Assembly: GCA_019425045.1 (NCBI GenBank)
Contig: JAHYYI010000013.1
Coordinates: forward strand, 1-46,886
Source: Collinsella sp.
GTDB lineage: Bacteria > Actinomycetota > Coriobacteriia > Coriobacteriales > Coriobacteriaceae
Direction of reading: 5' to 3'
Length of the DNA: 46,886 nucleotides
The number at the start of each line of letters is the position of its first letter. The first letter of the stretch is position 1. Below the pieces are notes generated by a model. The model was not told the origin of the DNA, made no database searches, and saw only the letters and a program-made list of their open reading frames with translations. The translations under genes were made by a program, and so were the position numbers. This document shows positions 33,402 through 42,546 of this stretch, one piece after another.

Positions 33402-33881
33402 TTATTTGGCGTGCCCGCCGCCCGCCGTCATTTGGGCCGCATGCTCCAACTGGTCTGCTATGGCCTCCCAGCTTTCGCGGGCGGCCTTCGTAGAACCGGG
33501 AAAGTTTACGACAAGTGTATGACCTCGTTGCATGCAAATAGCGCGCGAAAGCATGGCACGGCGCGTCTTGGTCATAGAGTATGCACGGATCGCCTCGGCA
33601 ATACCCGGCACATCGCGGTCGCAGACGGCACGCGTCGCCTCGGGCGTCACGTCGCGCATCGAAAGCCCCGTGCCGCCGCAAGTGATGACCACGTTGGCCT
33701 GGCAATCGTCGGCCGCAGCCACAATGGCAGCACCGATCTCGTCAACATCGTCATGCACCACCGTATGCGAGGCAACCGTCCAGCCCTGCGCCGCGACGAG
33801 CTCCTCGAGTGCAGCGCCTGCTTCGTCCTGGGCAAGATCGCGCGTATCCGAGCACGTCACGATCGAAATCTTCAACTCCAT
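33402..33881 (-). CDS. MogA/MoaB-family molybdopterin adenylyltransferase
   Basis: This 159-residue MoCF-fold protein activates molybdopterin with AMP before metal insertion by MoeA. It shows the nucleotide-binding ITCGGTGLSMRDVTPEAT motif and the conserved DDVDEI. The C-terminal LPG-like segment is replaced by NFPGSTKAARESW, which fits the family. ATG 33881 follows AGGAGG. It lies 10 nt after the moeA stop codon and is cotranscribed with it. MogA versus MoaB cannot be separated from sequence alone. Confidence 0.88.
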   Translation of the reverse strand: MELKISIVTCSDTRDLAQDEAGAALEELVAAQGWTVASHTVVHDDVDEIGAAIVAAADDCQANVVITCGGTGLSMRDVTPEATRAVCDRDVPGIAEAIRAYSMTKTRRAMLSRAICMQRGHTLVVNFPGSTKAARESWEAIADQLEHAAQMTAGGGHAK

Positions 33882-33891
33882 AGCATTCCTC

Positions 33892-35154
33892 CTACAGCAC
33901 GGCGCCCTCGGGCAGATCGACACGGACGACATCCACGACGTCGCCCGGCTCAAGATCGCACGGGCCCTCGTTGATGCGCAACAGGCAGTTCGCACGCTGC
34001 ATGGTTCCGAGCAGCGCCGAGTTCTGGCTGTGCGCCTCGGCGACCGTAAGCTCACCCGTCTGCGCATCGCGCGCAACCGTGGCGCGGTCATAGAAGCGTC
34101 GGTCCTGGCGCTTCTTCACGCCATGGGTGAGAACCGCGCGCTGCAGGGGACGAGCACCCTCGGCAAAGCCGCGCATCTTACGAATCGCCGGGCGGGCGAG
34201 CATCTCAAAGCCCACATAGGCCGCCGCAGGGTTGCCCGAAAGCCCCAGATAGGGCTTGCCGCCGAGCAGGCCAAACGTAATGGCCTTGCCGGGACGCAAC
34301 GAAATGCGATCGAACAGCACCTCGCCCTCGCGCCGAACCAGCGCCGTCACGTAGTCGTAGTCGCCAGCCGAGGCGCCACCGCTCGTAATGACAAAATCGC
34401 ACTCTTGCGCGGCGCGGTGCACAAGCTCGGCAATCGCCCGCTCGTCGTCGGGCGCAATGCCGTAGAACACCGGGTCGGCCCCAGCATCGAGTGCCTCGGC
34501 CATTAACGCCGAGGAATTGGAATCGCGAATCTGCCCACGCGCCGGCAGCTGGCCGGGCGCGACCAGCTCCGTGCCCAGCGAGATAACGCCCACGCGCGGG
34601 GCGGCGTGCACTCTAACGTTCGCGTAACCGGCGCTCGCCAGCAAACCGGCGCCGGCCGGGGCCACAACCTCGCCAGCGTGCATCACAACATCGCCGGCAT
34701 GGGCCTCCTCGGCAGCCGAGCGAACGTTCTCCCCCACCTTGGCCGGCGCCGAAAAGCGAACGTGCGAGCCCTCGTTGCCGTCGCCATCGAGCACGTCGAC
34801 GATCTCGTATTTCACAACGGCATCGGCACCCTCGGGCACCGGCGCGCCCGTCATGATGCGGACCGTCTCACCCGCGCCGATTGCGCCCTCAAACACATGG
34901 CCCGCGGCCTCGTGTCCGATAACGTCGAGCGTCACCGGCGCCTCGCCAGATGCCTGCGCCAAATCCGCCGAGCGCACGGCATATCCGTCCATAGCGCTGT
35001 TGGCAAACGGCGAGATGTCGATATCGGCCACCGCGTCCTCGGCCAAGGGAAGACCGACGGCCTGCCACACGGGAATCTCGACAACTTCGGTGCGATTCAC
35101 GTGCGACAAGACGATCGCCTGTGCGTCCTCCAACGGAATGAGTTTCTCAGCCAT
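33892..35154 (-). CDS. moeA: molybdopterin molybdenumtransferase
   Basis: This 420-residue enzyme inserts molybdenum into adenylylated molybdopterin. MoeA landmarks are present: ISPFANSAMDGYAVR near the N-terminus, VRIMTGAPVPEGADAVV, the central SGGASAGDYDYV in the MoCF domain, and GLSGNPAAAYVGFE near the C-terminus. The C-terminal domain IV is complete. ATG 35154 has AGAGG upstream. It is followed by the MogA/MoaB-type gene and lies beside modABC, which gives a molybdate-uptake and cofactor-insertion cluster. TATACT at 35213-35218 is its likely -10. Confidence 0.93.
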   Translation of the reverse strand: MAEKLIPLEDAQAIVLSHVNRTEVVEIPVWQAVGLPLAEDAVADIDISPFANSAMDGYAVRSADLAQASGEAPVTLDVIGHEAAGHVFEGAIGAGETVRIMTGAPVPEGADAVVKYEIVDVLDGDGNEGSHVRFSAPAKVGENVRSAAEEAHAGDVVMHAGEVVAPAGAGLLASAGYANVRVHAAPRVGVISLGTELVAPGQLPARGQIRDSNSSALMAEALDAGADPVFYGIAPDDERAIAELVHRAAQECDFVITSGGASAGDYDYVTALVRREGEVLFDRISLRPGKAITFGLLGGKPYLGLSGNPAAAYVGFEMLARPAIRKMRGFAEGARPLQRAVLTHGVKKRQDRRFYDRATVARDAQTGELTVAEAHSQNSALLGTMQRANCLLRINEGPCDLEPGDVVDVVRVDLPEGAVL

Positions 35155-35365
35155 ATGCACCTCTAGCATGCTGCGGCGCGCAACAAAAGCGCCGATTCTT
35201 TATGTTTATCTCAGTATAATCCCTCGCCGCCTGCTCAAGACCTGGCCCGCGGCCGCGAATACATCTGTCGGCCGCAAGCCGCGAAACAAAACCAAAACCA
35301 ACCTGCCGGTTTGTCACGTATGGCACGTTCTATAATGCTCGTGTTGCAACCCAAAAGAGGAACGT
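35155..35365. promoter_or_regulatory. divergent promoter region between moeA and the ClC gene
   Basis: On the minus strand TATACT at 35213-35218 fits moeA. On the plus strand TATAAT at 35331-35336 fits the channel gene. -35 partners are weak on both sides (TTGAGC and TTGTCA, each ~14 bp away). Nothing else is seen in this interval. Confidence 0.5.
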
Positions 35366-36787
35366 ATGGCTTATACCGACAAACCTGAAAGCGCAAACGA
35401 GGCGCAGGATCATTCCCAGTCGCTCGACGACGGCGGCTTTTTCTCCCTTAATGACGTCATCATGGCAGGCAGGCAACAGCTCACCCGCTCCGAGCATCTC
35501 TTGGCTGCCGACACGCGCCGCAACGCCCGCAACCTACTCGCGAGCGCCAAGTTGCTCGCACTCGTCGTCATCGTCTCGCTCGCCATGGGCGTTGCCGCTT
35601 GGGCGTTTTTGGCCTCGCTGAATATCGCGACCGACTATCGCGAGCACCACGCGTGGGTCTACGCCTTGCTTCCTGTTGTGGGCGTTGCCACCGCATGGGT
35701 GTACAAAAACCACGGCCTTGCCGCCAAACGCGGTAACAACCTGGTCATCGACTCCGCTCTGAGCACACGTCTCATCCATATGCGCATGGCCGTCCTCACC
35801 TTCGTCTGCTCCACGCTCACGCACCTAACGGGCGGATCTGCCGGTCGCGAGGGGGCCGCGGTGCAGATTGGCGGCACCATCGCCAGCAACATCTCGAACC
35901 TCGCCCACCTCAAAAAACATGACCACCACGACCTCATGCTCGCCGGCATCTCGTCGGCCTTTGGCGCCGTATTCGGCTCGCCCCTTGCTGGAGCTTTCTT
36001 TGGCATGGAGATGTGCTTTATCGGCAAGATCGACTACACCGCGGGCATCTACTGCTTGGTCGCCTCGTTTACCGGCTACTTTACGTCGCTTGCCTTGGGA
36101 ACCGAGTACGAGGCGAATGTCATCGCCAGCGTTCCCAACATGACACCACGGACGGTTGTCATCGTTGTTATCAGCGCCATTATCTTCGGCCTGACGGCAC
36201 GCCTCTTTGCCTGGTCGGTTCGAACCGTCAAAAGCCTGTACGGTCGCTTTATCACCAATTACCTCGTCCGCGCACTCATAGGCGCACTCGTGGTTTTGGC
36301 CGCCTATGCCCTCCTCGACGCCTGGGACTACGCCGGCCTTTCCACGTGGCTTTCCGGCGCCGGATTTGCAGGCAACACCACCCTGGCGGACGCAGCCATC
36401 AAGTTGGTCGTCACAGCGCTTACCCTGGGCGCGGGCTTCCAAGGCGGCGAGGTCACGCCCCTGTTTGGCATCGGTGCGGCACTCGGTGGCTGGATCGGTT
36501 GCCTTACCGGGCTTGACCCCAGTTTTCTGGCGGCTCTCGGCATGCTCGGCGTGTTCTGCGCCGGCCTCAACGTGCCCATCACCACCTGCATGATGGCCAT
36601 CGACCTGTTCCACGGCACGGCCGCCGGGTTCTTTGTCATCGTGGCCTTTATCAGCTACCTAACCGGCGGACACCGCGGCGTGTACCCCGCCCAGCGCATC
36701 ATCTCACCCAAGCGCCGCTCGCTTATTGTGGATGAGGGCGGTACGGTAGCGGATGCTATCGAGCGCCACAACGACCTGATAGAGTAG
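35366..36787 (+). CDS. ClC-family chloride channel or H+/Cl- antiporter
   Basis: This 473-residue inner-membrane protein has 10 or more hydrophobic segments. The ClC selectivity-filter regions are visible: GGSAGREGAAVQIGG with the gating glutamate in GREG, GAVFGSPLAGAFFGMEM, and GAGFQGGEVTPLFGIGAALG. The N-terminal 60 residues are soluble and charged. No CBS domains follow, as in other bacterial ClC proteins. ATG 35366 follows AGAGGAACGT. The lipid kinase gene starts ~90 nt downstream in the same direction, with no terminator seen between. Confidence 0.9.
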   Translation: MAYTDKPESANEAQDHSQSLDDGGFFSLNDVIMAGRQQLTRSEHLLAADTRRNARNLLASAKLLALVVIVSLAMGVAAWAFLASLNIATDYREHHAWVYALLPVVGVATAWVYKNHGLAAKRGNNLVIDSALSTRLIHMRMAVLTFVCSTLTHLTGGSAGREGAAVQIGGTIASNISNLAHLKKHDHHDLMLAGISSAFGAVFGSPLAGAFFGMEMCFIGKIDYTAGIYCLVASFTGYFTSLALGTEYEANVIASVPNMTPRTVVIVVISAIIFGLTARLFAWSVRTVKSLYGRFITNYLVRALIGALVVLAAYALLDAWDYAGLSTWLSGAGFAGNTTLADAAIKLVVTALTLGAGFQGGEVTPLFGIGAALGGWIGCLTGLDPSFLAALGMLGVFCAGLNVPITTCMMAIDLFHGTAAGFFVIVAFISYLTGGHRGVYPAQRIISPKRRSLIVDEGGTVADAIERHNDLIE

Positions 36788-36873
36788 ATGTAATAATCGC
36801 CGTGCAGCCACAATCGGGGGCAATTCGACCTGAGCGCGACCGCACCGTCATGTCACACGCCGGGAGTCGCCCC

Positions 36874-37836
36874 ATGCACGCAACTGCTTTTGGTCGCACG
36901 CTCATCATCGCCAACCCAGCCGCCCAGTCGGGTGCGGCGCGCGAAGTTGCCGAGCGCCTGCAACGCTTTTTGGATATGACCGCGCGCGCATCCCAGTTTG
37001 ACCTGGTGCTAACCGAGCACATGGGACACGCCAAGGAGCTTGCCGCACAGGCTCAGGGCTATCGCACCGTTATCGCACTCGGCGGCGACGGCGTGATCCA
37101 CGAAGTCGTCAACGGGCTTATGACGCAAAAGGAGGACGCCCGCCCCGCTCTTGCCGTCCTGCCCGTGGGCTCCGGCAACGATTTTGCCCAGACGCTCGAT
37201 ATCGAAGATTTCTCCGGCAAGGATTTTGGCGCGCTACTCACCTGTGAGCTGCAGCGTCAGGACATCGGGCGGATTCGCTCATGGAACCCCGCAAGCGGCA
37301 ACGGCGAGGCGATCGTCGAGTATTACGACCAGACTCTCTCCGTCGGTATTGATGCCGCCATCGGCCTTGGCACCACAGAGCTGCGCAAAAAGACCGGCTT
37401 GACGGGTGCTCCGCTCTACACCCTTTCGGGACTTGAGCAGTTTGGCCTGCGCTATCGCAACTACCCCATGACAGTCAGCTTTGACGGCGCGCCCGCCGAG
37501 CGCGTGAGGGCGATCATCATGGCGATTCAGCTTGGTCCTACCTATGGCTCGGGCTATCGCATCTGCCCCGATGCCGACCCCTGCGACGGCATGCTCGACG
37601 TCTGCTACGCCTGCGGCCCCGTCCCTCGCGCGGTAGCCCTGCCTATGTTCCTTTCGGCCAAGGACGGCCACCATACCAAGTTGCCACCGGTTCGCATGCG
37701 CCGCTGCCGCCATGCCGAGCTAACTTTTGAGGAGCCCGACTACCCCATCCAGGCCGACGGCGAGTCCATCGTCGCCTCGCGCATCGAAGTCGACATCCTA
37801 CCCGGCGCCCTCCAAGTCTGGCACCCAACCCGCTAA
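36874..37836 (+). CDS. diacylglycerol kinase-family lipid kinase
   Basis: This ~320-residue cytosolic kinase is of the DagK/YegS family and phosphorylates diacylglycerol or a related lipid with ATP. Motifs are NPAAQSG at the start of the fold, the nucleotide-binding GGDGVIHEVVNGL, and LPVGSGNDFAQTL. The C-terminal domain ends in QADGE. ATG 36874 was chosen because GGGAG lies 7 nt upstream; in-frame starts at 36802 and 36850 lack a ribosome-binding site. A family-I palindrome follows the stop at 8 nt. Confidence 0.88.
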   Translation: MHATAFGRTLIIANPAAQSGAAREVAERLQRFLDMTARASQFDLVLTEHMGHAKELAAQAQGYRTVIALGGDGVIHEVVNGLMTQKEDARPALAVLPVGSGNDFAQTLDIEDFSGKDFGALLTCELQRQDIGRIRSWNPASGNGEAIVEYYDQTLSVGIDAAIGLGTTELRKKTGLTGAPLYTLSGLEQFGLRYRNYPMTVSFDGAPAERVRAIIMAIQLGPTYGSGYRICPDADPCDGMLDVCYACGPVPRAVALPMFLSAKDGHHTKLPPVRMRRCRHAELTFEEPDYPIQADGESIVASRIEVDILPGALQVWHPTR

Positions 37837-37843
37837 CCCCACC

Positions 37844-37914
37844 TAAGTTGCGGTGAAATAGGGACTGTTTATGCAGTTAAAGCCGCGAAACAGTCCCTAT
37901 TTCACCGCAACTTA
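37844..37914. repeat. family-I REP-like hairpin, copy 3, between convergent genes
   Basis: The 27-bp perfect arms (37844-37870 and 37888-37914) begin TAAGTTGCGGTGAAATAGGG and enclose 17 nt. It sits exactly between two convergent stop codons, where a bidirectional terminator would be expected. It is the most perfect of the three copies. Confidence 0.85.
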
Positions 37915-37923
37915 TTGAGAAGA

Positions 37924-38304
37924 TCATTCCTCCCCGCCCGGCTTGCGACGGTTAGCCTTTTTAATCGCATTGAAGTGCTTGTCGTTGAGCCTGCGCTGGC
38001 GCGATCGCTGGGGCACTTTGGTCTTGACGCGACGGCGCGGCGGACGGCCACGACGCTCAAGCTCTGCGCGCAGCTTACGCAGGCAGCTCGCGCGATTCTG
38101 AAACTGACTACGGCTCTCGCGCGCCGTCACAACAATCCCCGTGGGCCCATGCTTCATACGCACCGCCGAGTCCGTCGTGTTCACGCCCTGTCCGCCCGGA
38201 CCTGTCGCGCGAAACACCTGAACCTCGCAGTCGCGTGCCAACCTCTCGACCGACATCTCGGCATAGCGCGCATACTCGCGCCATCCCATCTTGTTCTCAT
38301 CCAT
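37924..38304 (-). CDS. RF-1 domain protein, ArfB-like peptidyl-tRNA hydrolase
   Basis: This 126-residue protein has the release-factor GGQ motif in TGPGGQGVNTTDSAVR and a basic C-terminal tail (RRVKTKVPQRSRQRR). Codon-recognition domains of true release factors are missing. Such short proteins hydrolyse peptidyl-tRNA on stalled ribosomes, the positive tail sitting in the empty mRNA channel. ATG 38304 has GGAGG upstream; a GTG- or ATG-initiated extension to 38322 is less supported. Its gene lies between a family-I and a family-II palindrome. Confidence 0.85.
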   Translation of the reverse strand: MDENKMGWREYARYAEMSVERLARDCEVQVFRATGPGGQGVNTTDSAVRMKHGPTGIVVTARESRSQFQNRASCLRKLRAELERRGRPPRRRVKTKVPQRSRQRRLNDKHFNAIKKANRRKPGGEE

Positions 38305-38323
38305 ATCAATACCTCCCCTCATA

Positions 38324-38361
38324 CAAAAAAATGTGACAAAGGGACAGTCCCTTTGTCACAT
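38324..38361 (-). terminator. terminator of xpt, formed by a perfect family-II palindrome
   Basis: A 31-bp palindrome with 15-bp arms, ATGTGACAAAGGGAC-A-GTCCC..., is followed on the minus strand by TTTTTTT. It lies 27 nt past the xpt stop codon and is the clearest case here of a family-II palindrome acting as an intrinsic terminator. Confidence 0.85.
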
Positions 38362-38388
38362 CGCATACCAATCGCTTGTGTTGCGCGC

Positions 38389-38967
38389 TTAGGCGAAGGT
38401 GATCTCGCCGGTGTCGCAGTCCATATCGGCGATACGGGCCAGGCTCTCGACGCGGAAGCCGCGCTCGCGGAGCTTATCGCCACCGCCTTGGAAGCCCTTC
38501 TCCACCGCGATGCCAATGCCGGCAACCTCGGCACCCGCAGCCTCGCAGATCTTGATAAGGCCCTCGAGTGCGCAGCCGTTGGCCAGGAAGTCGTCGATAA
38601 TCAGGACCTTGTCGCCCTCGGACAGGAAGCGCTTGCCGACGATGACCGGGTACTCCTTCTGCTTGGTAAAGGAGTAGATGGTCGTGGCATACTGCTCGCC
38701 GTCGAGGTTGATGGACTGTGCCTTCTTGGCAAAAACCACCGGCACGCCGCCAAAATGCTGAGCCGCGATGCAAGCCATACCAATGCCCGAAGCCTCAATC
38801 GTCAGGATCTTGTTGATCTCGACATCCTTGAACAGACGGGCCCACTCGGCGCCCATGTGGTCGAACAGCTCAACGTCGCACTGGTGGTTGAGGAAGGCAT
38901 CAACCTTAAGGACGTTACCGGCCTTTACGATGCCGTCATGGCGAATACGATCCTCAAGCTCCTGCAT
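38389..38967 (-). CDS. xpt: xanthine phosphoribosyltransferase
   Basis: This 192-residue enzyme salvages xanthine to XMP with PRPP. The PRPP-binding motif is VLIIDDFLANGCAL. The N-terminal MQELEDRIRHDGIVKAGNVLKVDAFLN is typical of Xpt of the low-GC type. ATG 38967 is preceded by GAGAAGGGG. No purine riboswitch is apparent in its leader. It stands alone with its own terminator. Purine salvage may relate to the molybdenum hydroxylase in the window, though they are far apart. Confidence 0.92.
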   Translation of the reverse strand: MQELEDRIRHDGIVKAGNVLKVDAFLNHQCDVELFDHMGAEWARLFKDVEINKILTIEASGIGMACIAAQHFGGVPVVFAKKAQSINLDGEQYATTIYSFTKQKEYPVIVGKRFLSEGDKVLIIDDFLANGCALEGLIKICEAAGAEVAGIGIAVEKGFQGGGDKLRERGFRVESLARIADMDCDTGEITFA

Positions 38968-39124
38968 GGCGCAACCCCTTCTCGCGGCAACGATACCGCG
39001 CGATTAATAAACGTTGTTCGATAGTCTACCACGGACCGACCCCCGCCCGCCCCACAAGCCGCATCGCACCACAAACGAGTCTTTTTGAGACGGCGCGAAT
39101 CGTGGCAGACAGCCTCCCAACACG

Positions 39125-40429
39125 CTAATGGCGGGCGCGCATCCTCACAAAACGCACCATGGCGAACGCAAAGCCCACAGCGGCCACAGCCATCAACACA
39201 TAGAACACCGAACGAAAACCAAACAGGAACACATCCGGACGGCCTGCAACAATACTGGTCACGGCCTCACCCATCGCCACGCTCATCTGCCCATACAGGA
39301 TATGCGACGCCGCTGTAATGCCCACTGCCATACCCGCATAGCGCGCCAGACTACCCAGGCTGCCCGCAAAACCGAGCGCCTCGCGCGGGGCCGAACCCAT
39401 GTACAGCGAGTTGTTGGGACTCTGGAAAATCGACGTGCCACACGACATAAACGCGACGCAACACACGATCACAGGGATAGAAGAGTGCTCGTCGAGCGTG
39501 CTTACCGCAAAGAGACCGCATACGTACACGCCTAGGCCGACCGCCGTGGGGCCCTCGCAGCCAACACGGTCCGAAACCGTACCCGAAAGCGGGCCGATAA
39601 AGGCATTCACCATCGGCAACGCCAAAAAGAGTAGTCCAGAGATGTCGGAACCAAAGCCGTGGGCGTCCTGAAAATAGAACGGCAGGATAAACTCTGATGC
39701 GCCAATACCAACGAACACGATGAGCATGCAGGCGAGGTTGATGGTGAAGGCCGAATTTGCAAAGCAGCGACGAGCAGCCTCGATCAGGGACATGGGGCGC
39801 TCGCCAGCCTCCGGCTTAACATGCGGCAGCGTATAGAGCCCCACGATAAACGAGATGACGCCAATGGGCAGGTTGATGAGGAAGATGCTCTCCCAGGGAA
39901 AGCTTGCCACCAGCATGCCGCCCAGCACGGGGCCACACATCATGCCGAGGGCCACGAAGGTCGCGAGAATACCCATGGCACGACCGCGCTCGCGCGCCGG
40001 AAACGACTCGGTGATGATACCCATGTTGTTAGCCATGGCCGCCGCGCAGCCGACGCCCTGCACAATGCGTGCCAGAATAAGAACTTCGAGCGAACTCGAA
40101 AGGCCGCAAAGCAGCGAGCCGGCCGTAAAAACGATGACGCCCAGCTGGAATACGCCCACCTTGCCGCGCACGTCGCCCAAGCGGCCAAACGGCAGCATAG
40201 CCACGCATGTCGCAAGCAGGTACACCGAGCTCACCAGCTGGATGCGGTCGAGGCCCACGCCCAGCTCCTTTTGCATCACGGGCAGTGCCACGGTCACGAC
40301 GGTCGAATCCAGACACGCCATAAACGTCATGATGAGCACGGTAAACAGAATCGCCCATTTGTTCTTGCCATGCGTGTCGCCCTCTAGGGCAATGCGCTCG
40401 CGGCGCAGCTGCTCTGCAGTTTTCTCCAT
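39125..40429 (-). CDS. MFS transporter, drug:H+ antiporter type
   Basis: This ~434-residue inner-membrane protein has 12 or more hydrophobic segments. TVVTVALPVMQKELG at the end of the first helix and the loop LPFGRLGDVRGKVGVFQLG form the DHA-type signature. RARIVQGVGCAAAM-type residues are the motif C region typical of efflux carriers. ATG 40429 was chosen because GAAAGG lies 6 nt upstream; the ATG two codons earlier overlaps it. The substrate is unknown. It is preceded by the metY-type gene terminator and lies alone. Confidence 0.85.
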   Translation of the reverse strand: MEKTAEQLRRERIALEGDTHGKNKWAILFTVLIMTFMACLDSTVVTVALPVMQKELGVGLDRIQLVSSVYLLATCVAMLPFGRLGDVRGKVGVFQLGVIVFTAGSLLCGLSSSLEVLILARIVQGVGCAAAMANNMGIITESFPARERGRAMGILATFVALGMMCGPVLGGMLVASFPWESIFLINLPIGVISFIVGLYTLPHVKPEAGERPMSLIEAARRCFANSAFTINLACMLIVFVGIGASEFILPFYFQDAHGFGSDISGLLFLALPMVNAFIGPLSGTVSDRVGCEGPTAVGLGVYVCGLFAVSTLDEHSSIPVIVCCVAFMSCGTSIFQSPNNSLYMGSAPREALGFAGSLGSLARYAGMAVGITAASHILYGQMSVAMGEAVTSIVAGRPDVFLFGFRSVFYVLMAVAAVGFAFAMVRFVRMRARH

Positions 40430-40454
40430 ATCCATCCTTTCGAGTGGTGCAACG

Positions 40455-40500
40455 CAAAAACGGGGCCCCAATCGCCTGCGAACAGTCGCGATTGGGGTCC
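40455..40500 (-). terminator. intrinsic terminator of the metY-type gene
   Basis: A stem of GGGGCCCCAATCGC (40461-40474) with GCGATTGGGGTCCC (40487-40500) is followed on the minus strand by GTTTTTG. It lies ~70 nt past the stop codon. Confidence 0.8.
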
Positions 40501-40569
40501 CGCCTACGGAATCGGAACGAAAGGTCACCGAAGCTTTCTGCCAGCATCGGCACCTTGAACGGAGCTAGC

Positions 40570-41853
40570 CTAGCACTGCTCGAGCGCCTGCTCAAGGTCG
40601 GCAATCAGATCGGCCGTGTCCTCGAGGCCGCACGACAGGCGCACCATGTCGGCGGAGATGCCGCAGGCGATGAGCTCCTCATCGTTCATCTGGCGATGCG
40701 TAGCGTTAGCGGGATGCAGGCAGCAAGTGCGGGCGTCGGCCACATGCGTGGCGATCTGGGCGAGCTTGAGGCTCTTCATAAAGGTCTCGGCCGCCGCGCG
40801 ACCACCGTTAAAGCCAAAGCTCACAACGCCGCAAGTACCGTTGGGCATGTACTTCTGAGCCAGGTCATAGTACTTATCGCCCTCCAGGCCCGGATAGCTC
40901 ACGAAGCGCACCTTGGGATGGCTCTGCAGGAATTTGGCAACGGCCAAGCCGTTCTCGCAATGACGCGGCATGCGCATATGCAGGCTCTCGAGCGAGCTGT
41001 TCAAGAAGAATGCCGCCTGCGGGTTCTGCATGGGGCCGAGGTCGCGCATGAGCTGCGCGGTGGCCTTGGTAATAAAGGCGCCCTCACGGCCGAACTTCTC
41101 GGCATAGGTCACGCCGTGGTAGCTCTCGTCAGGCGTGGTGAGACCCGGGAACTTGTCTGCATGGGCCATCCAGTCAAACTGGCCGTGGTCGACGATCACG
41201 CCGCCCAGGTAGGCGGCATGTCCATCCATGTACTTGGTGGTGGAGTGCGTAACGATGTCGGCACCCCACTCAAAGGGACGGCACATCACGGGCGTCGGGA
41301 AGGTGTTGTCGACCATCAGCGGCACACCGTGGTCATGCGCGGCCTTGGCAAAGCGCTCAATATCGAGCACGGCAAGGGCGGGGTTGGCAATCGTCTCGCC
41401 AAAGACAAGCTTGGTATTGGGCTCAAAGGCTGCCTCGAGCTCCTCATCGGTGCAGTCGGGGGCAACGAACGTGCAAGTCACGCCCATGCGGCCCATGGTA
41501 TGGGCAAGCAGGTTGTAGGTACCGCCGTAGATAGCAGAGCTCGCGACCACGTGATCACCGGCACCGGCCACGTTAAAGATCGCGAGGAAGTTTGCGGCCA
41601 TGCCCGAACTCGTGAGCATCGCAGCGGTGCCGCCCTCCATCTCGCAGATCTTGGCAGCAACCAGATCACACGTGGGATTCTGCAGACGGCTGTAGAAGTA
41701 GCCCGACTCCTCCAGGTCAAACAGCTTGCCCATGTGCTCGGACGTGTCGTATTTCCACGTGGTGGACTGGTAGATGGGCACCTGGCGCGGCTCCGCATCT
41801 CCCGGGTGATAGCCGCCCTGAACACATGTAGTACCGATGGTCTGCTCGCTCAT
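40570..41853 (-). CDS. O-acetylhomoserine sulfhydrylase-type PLP enzyme
   Basis: This 427-residue enzyme is of the Cys/Met metabolism PLP family and forms homocysteine (or cysteine) from O-acetylhomoserine (or O-acetylserine) and sulfide. PLP lysine K207 lies in THSTTKYMDGH. The conserved YSRLQNPT and the SSGMAAN segment are present. The length and N-terminus favour MetY over MetB/MetC, but the three are hard to part. ATG 41853 has GGGAG upstream. It is a single gene; no S-box riboswitch is evident in the leader. Confidence 0.85.
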   Translation of the reverse strand: MSEQTIGTTCVQGGYHPGDAEPRQVPIYQSTTWKYDTSEHMGKLFDLEESGYFYSRLQNPTCDLVAAKICEMEGGTAAMLTSSGMAANFLAIFNVAGAGDHVVASSAIYGGTYNLLAHTMGRMGVTCTFVAPDCTDEELEAAFEPNTKLVFGETIANPALAVLDIERFAKAAHDHGVPLMVDNTFPTPVMCRPFEWGADIVTHSTTKYMDGHAAYLGGVIVDHGQFDWMAHADKFPGLTTPDESYHGVTYAEKFGREGAFITKATAQLMRDLGPMQNPQAAFFLNSSLESLHMRMPRHCENGLAVAKFLQSHPKVRFVSYPGLEGDKYYDLAQKYMPNGTCGVVSFGFNGGRAAAETFMKSLKLAQIATHVADARTCCLHPANATHRQMNDEELIACGISADMVRLSCGLEDTADLIADLEQALEQC

Positions 41854-42086
41854 ATCCAACTCCCTTACTTGGGTTTTGTTTTATTCGGTTCACGATACCG
41901 CTACCCCGCACCCCTCTCAACCCATCCCGCCGATAGGTTATGGGACAAATTAATCAGGTTTATTTGTCCCAAATCTTAAGAAAGTGTTCGATGGCGAAAA
42001 ACAATGAGATATGCACTGCGGTCTCGATAAGCGAATGCGCCAGCAAGGGTACCATAGGCGGGTACACCGCAATCAAGGAGACACCG

Positions 42087-42533
42087 ATGAAGCAGATTGA
42101 TACCACTCAGCTCAACACTGCCACCTGCCAGGCTCAGGCTGCCGAATACCACGCCCGCGGCTTTAACTGCGCGCAGGCCGTCGCCTGCACGCTCGCGCCC
42201 GCCGTCGGGCTCGACCCCCAGGTCGCCTTTACCCTCACCGAGGGCTTTGGCGCCGGCATGGGCGGCATGACCGAAACTTGCGGTGCCATCTCGGGCGCCG
42301 TGGCCATCATGGGCTTTGTAATGAGCGATGGCATGGAAAACCCCAAGACCAAGGGCCAGACCTACAAACTGTCGCGCGAGATTGCCAAGCGCTTTGGCGA
42401 GAAGAACACGACGACCGTCTGCGGCACGCTCAAGGGCATCGGATCGGACAAGGGTCCGCTCCGCAGCTGTCCCGGTTGCATCGACGATGCCGTCGAAATC
42501 GCCTGTGATGTGCTAAAGCAGCTCGCCGAGTAA
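42087..42533 (+). CDS. C_GCAxxG_C_C family redox protein
   Basis: This 148-residue small protein has the family's ordered cysteines: GFNCAQAV (C28), ETCGAISGA (C65), C112 and CPGC (C128, C131). The pattern suggests a metal or iron-sulfur site or a redox thiol network. The name refers only to that motif and the function is not known. ATG 42087 has AAGGAG at 8 nt. An upstream in-frame start at 41940 lacks a ribosome-binding site. The gene is monocistronic and followed by a strong GC-rich hairpin. Confidence 0.82.
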   Translation: MKQIDTTQLNTATCQAQAAEYHARGFNCAQAVACTLAPAVGLDPQVAFTLTEGFGAGMGGMTETCGAISGAVAIMGFVMSDGMENPKTKGQTYKLSREIAKRFGEKNTTTVCGTLKGIGSDKGPLRSCPGCIDDAVEIACDVLKQLAE

Positions 42534-42546
42534 TCGACAGCAACAG

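Noticed and set aside
38968..39124. Purine riboswitch upstream of xpt
   Set aside because: I could not find the conserved three-way junction sequences of the purine aptamer.
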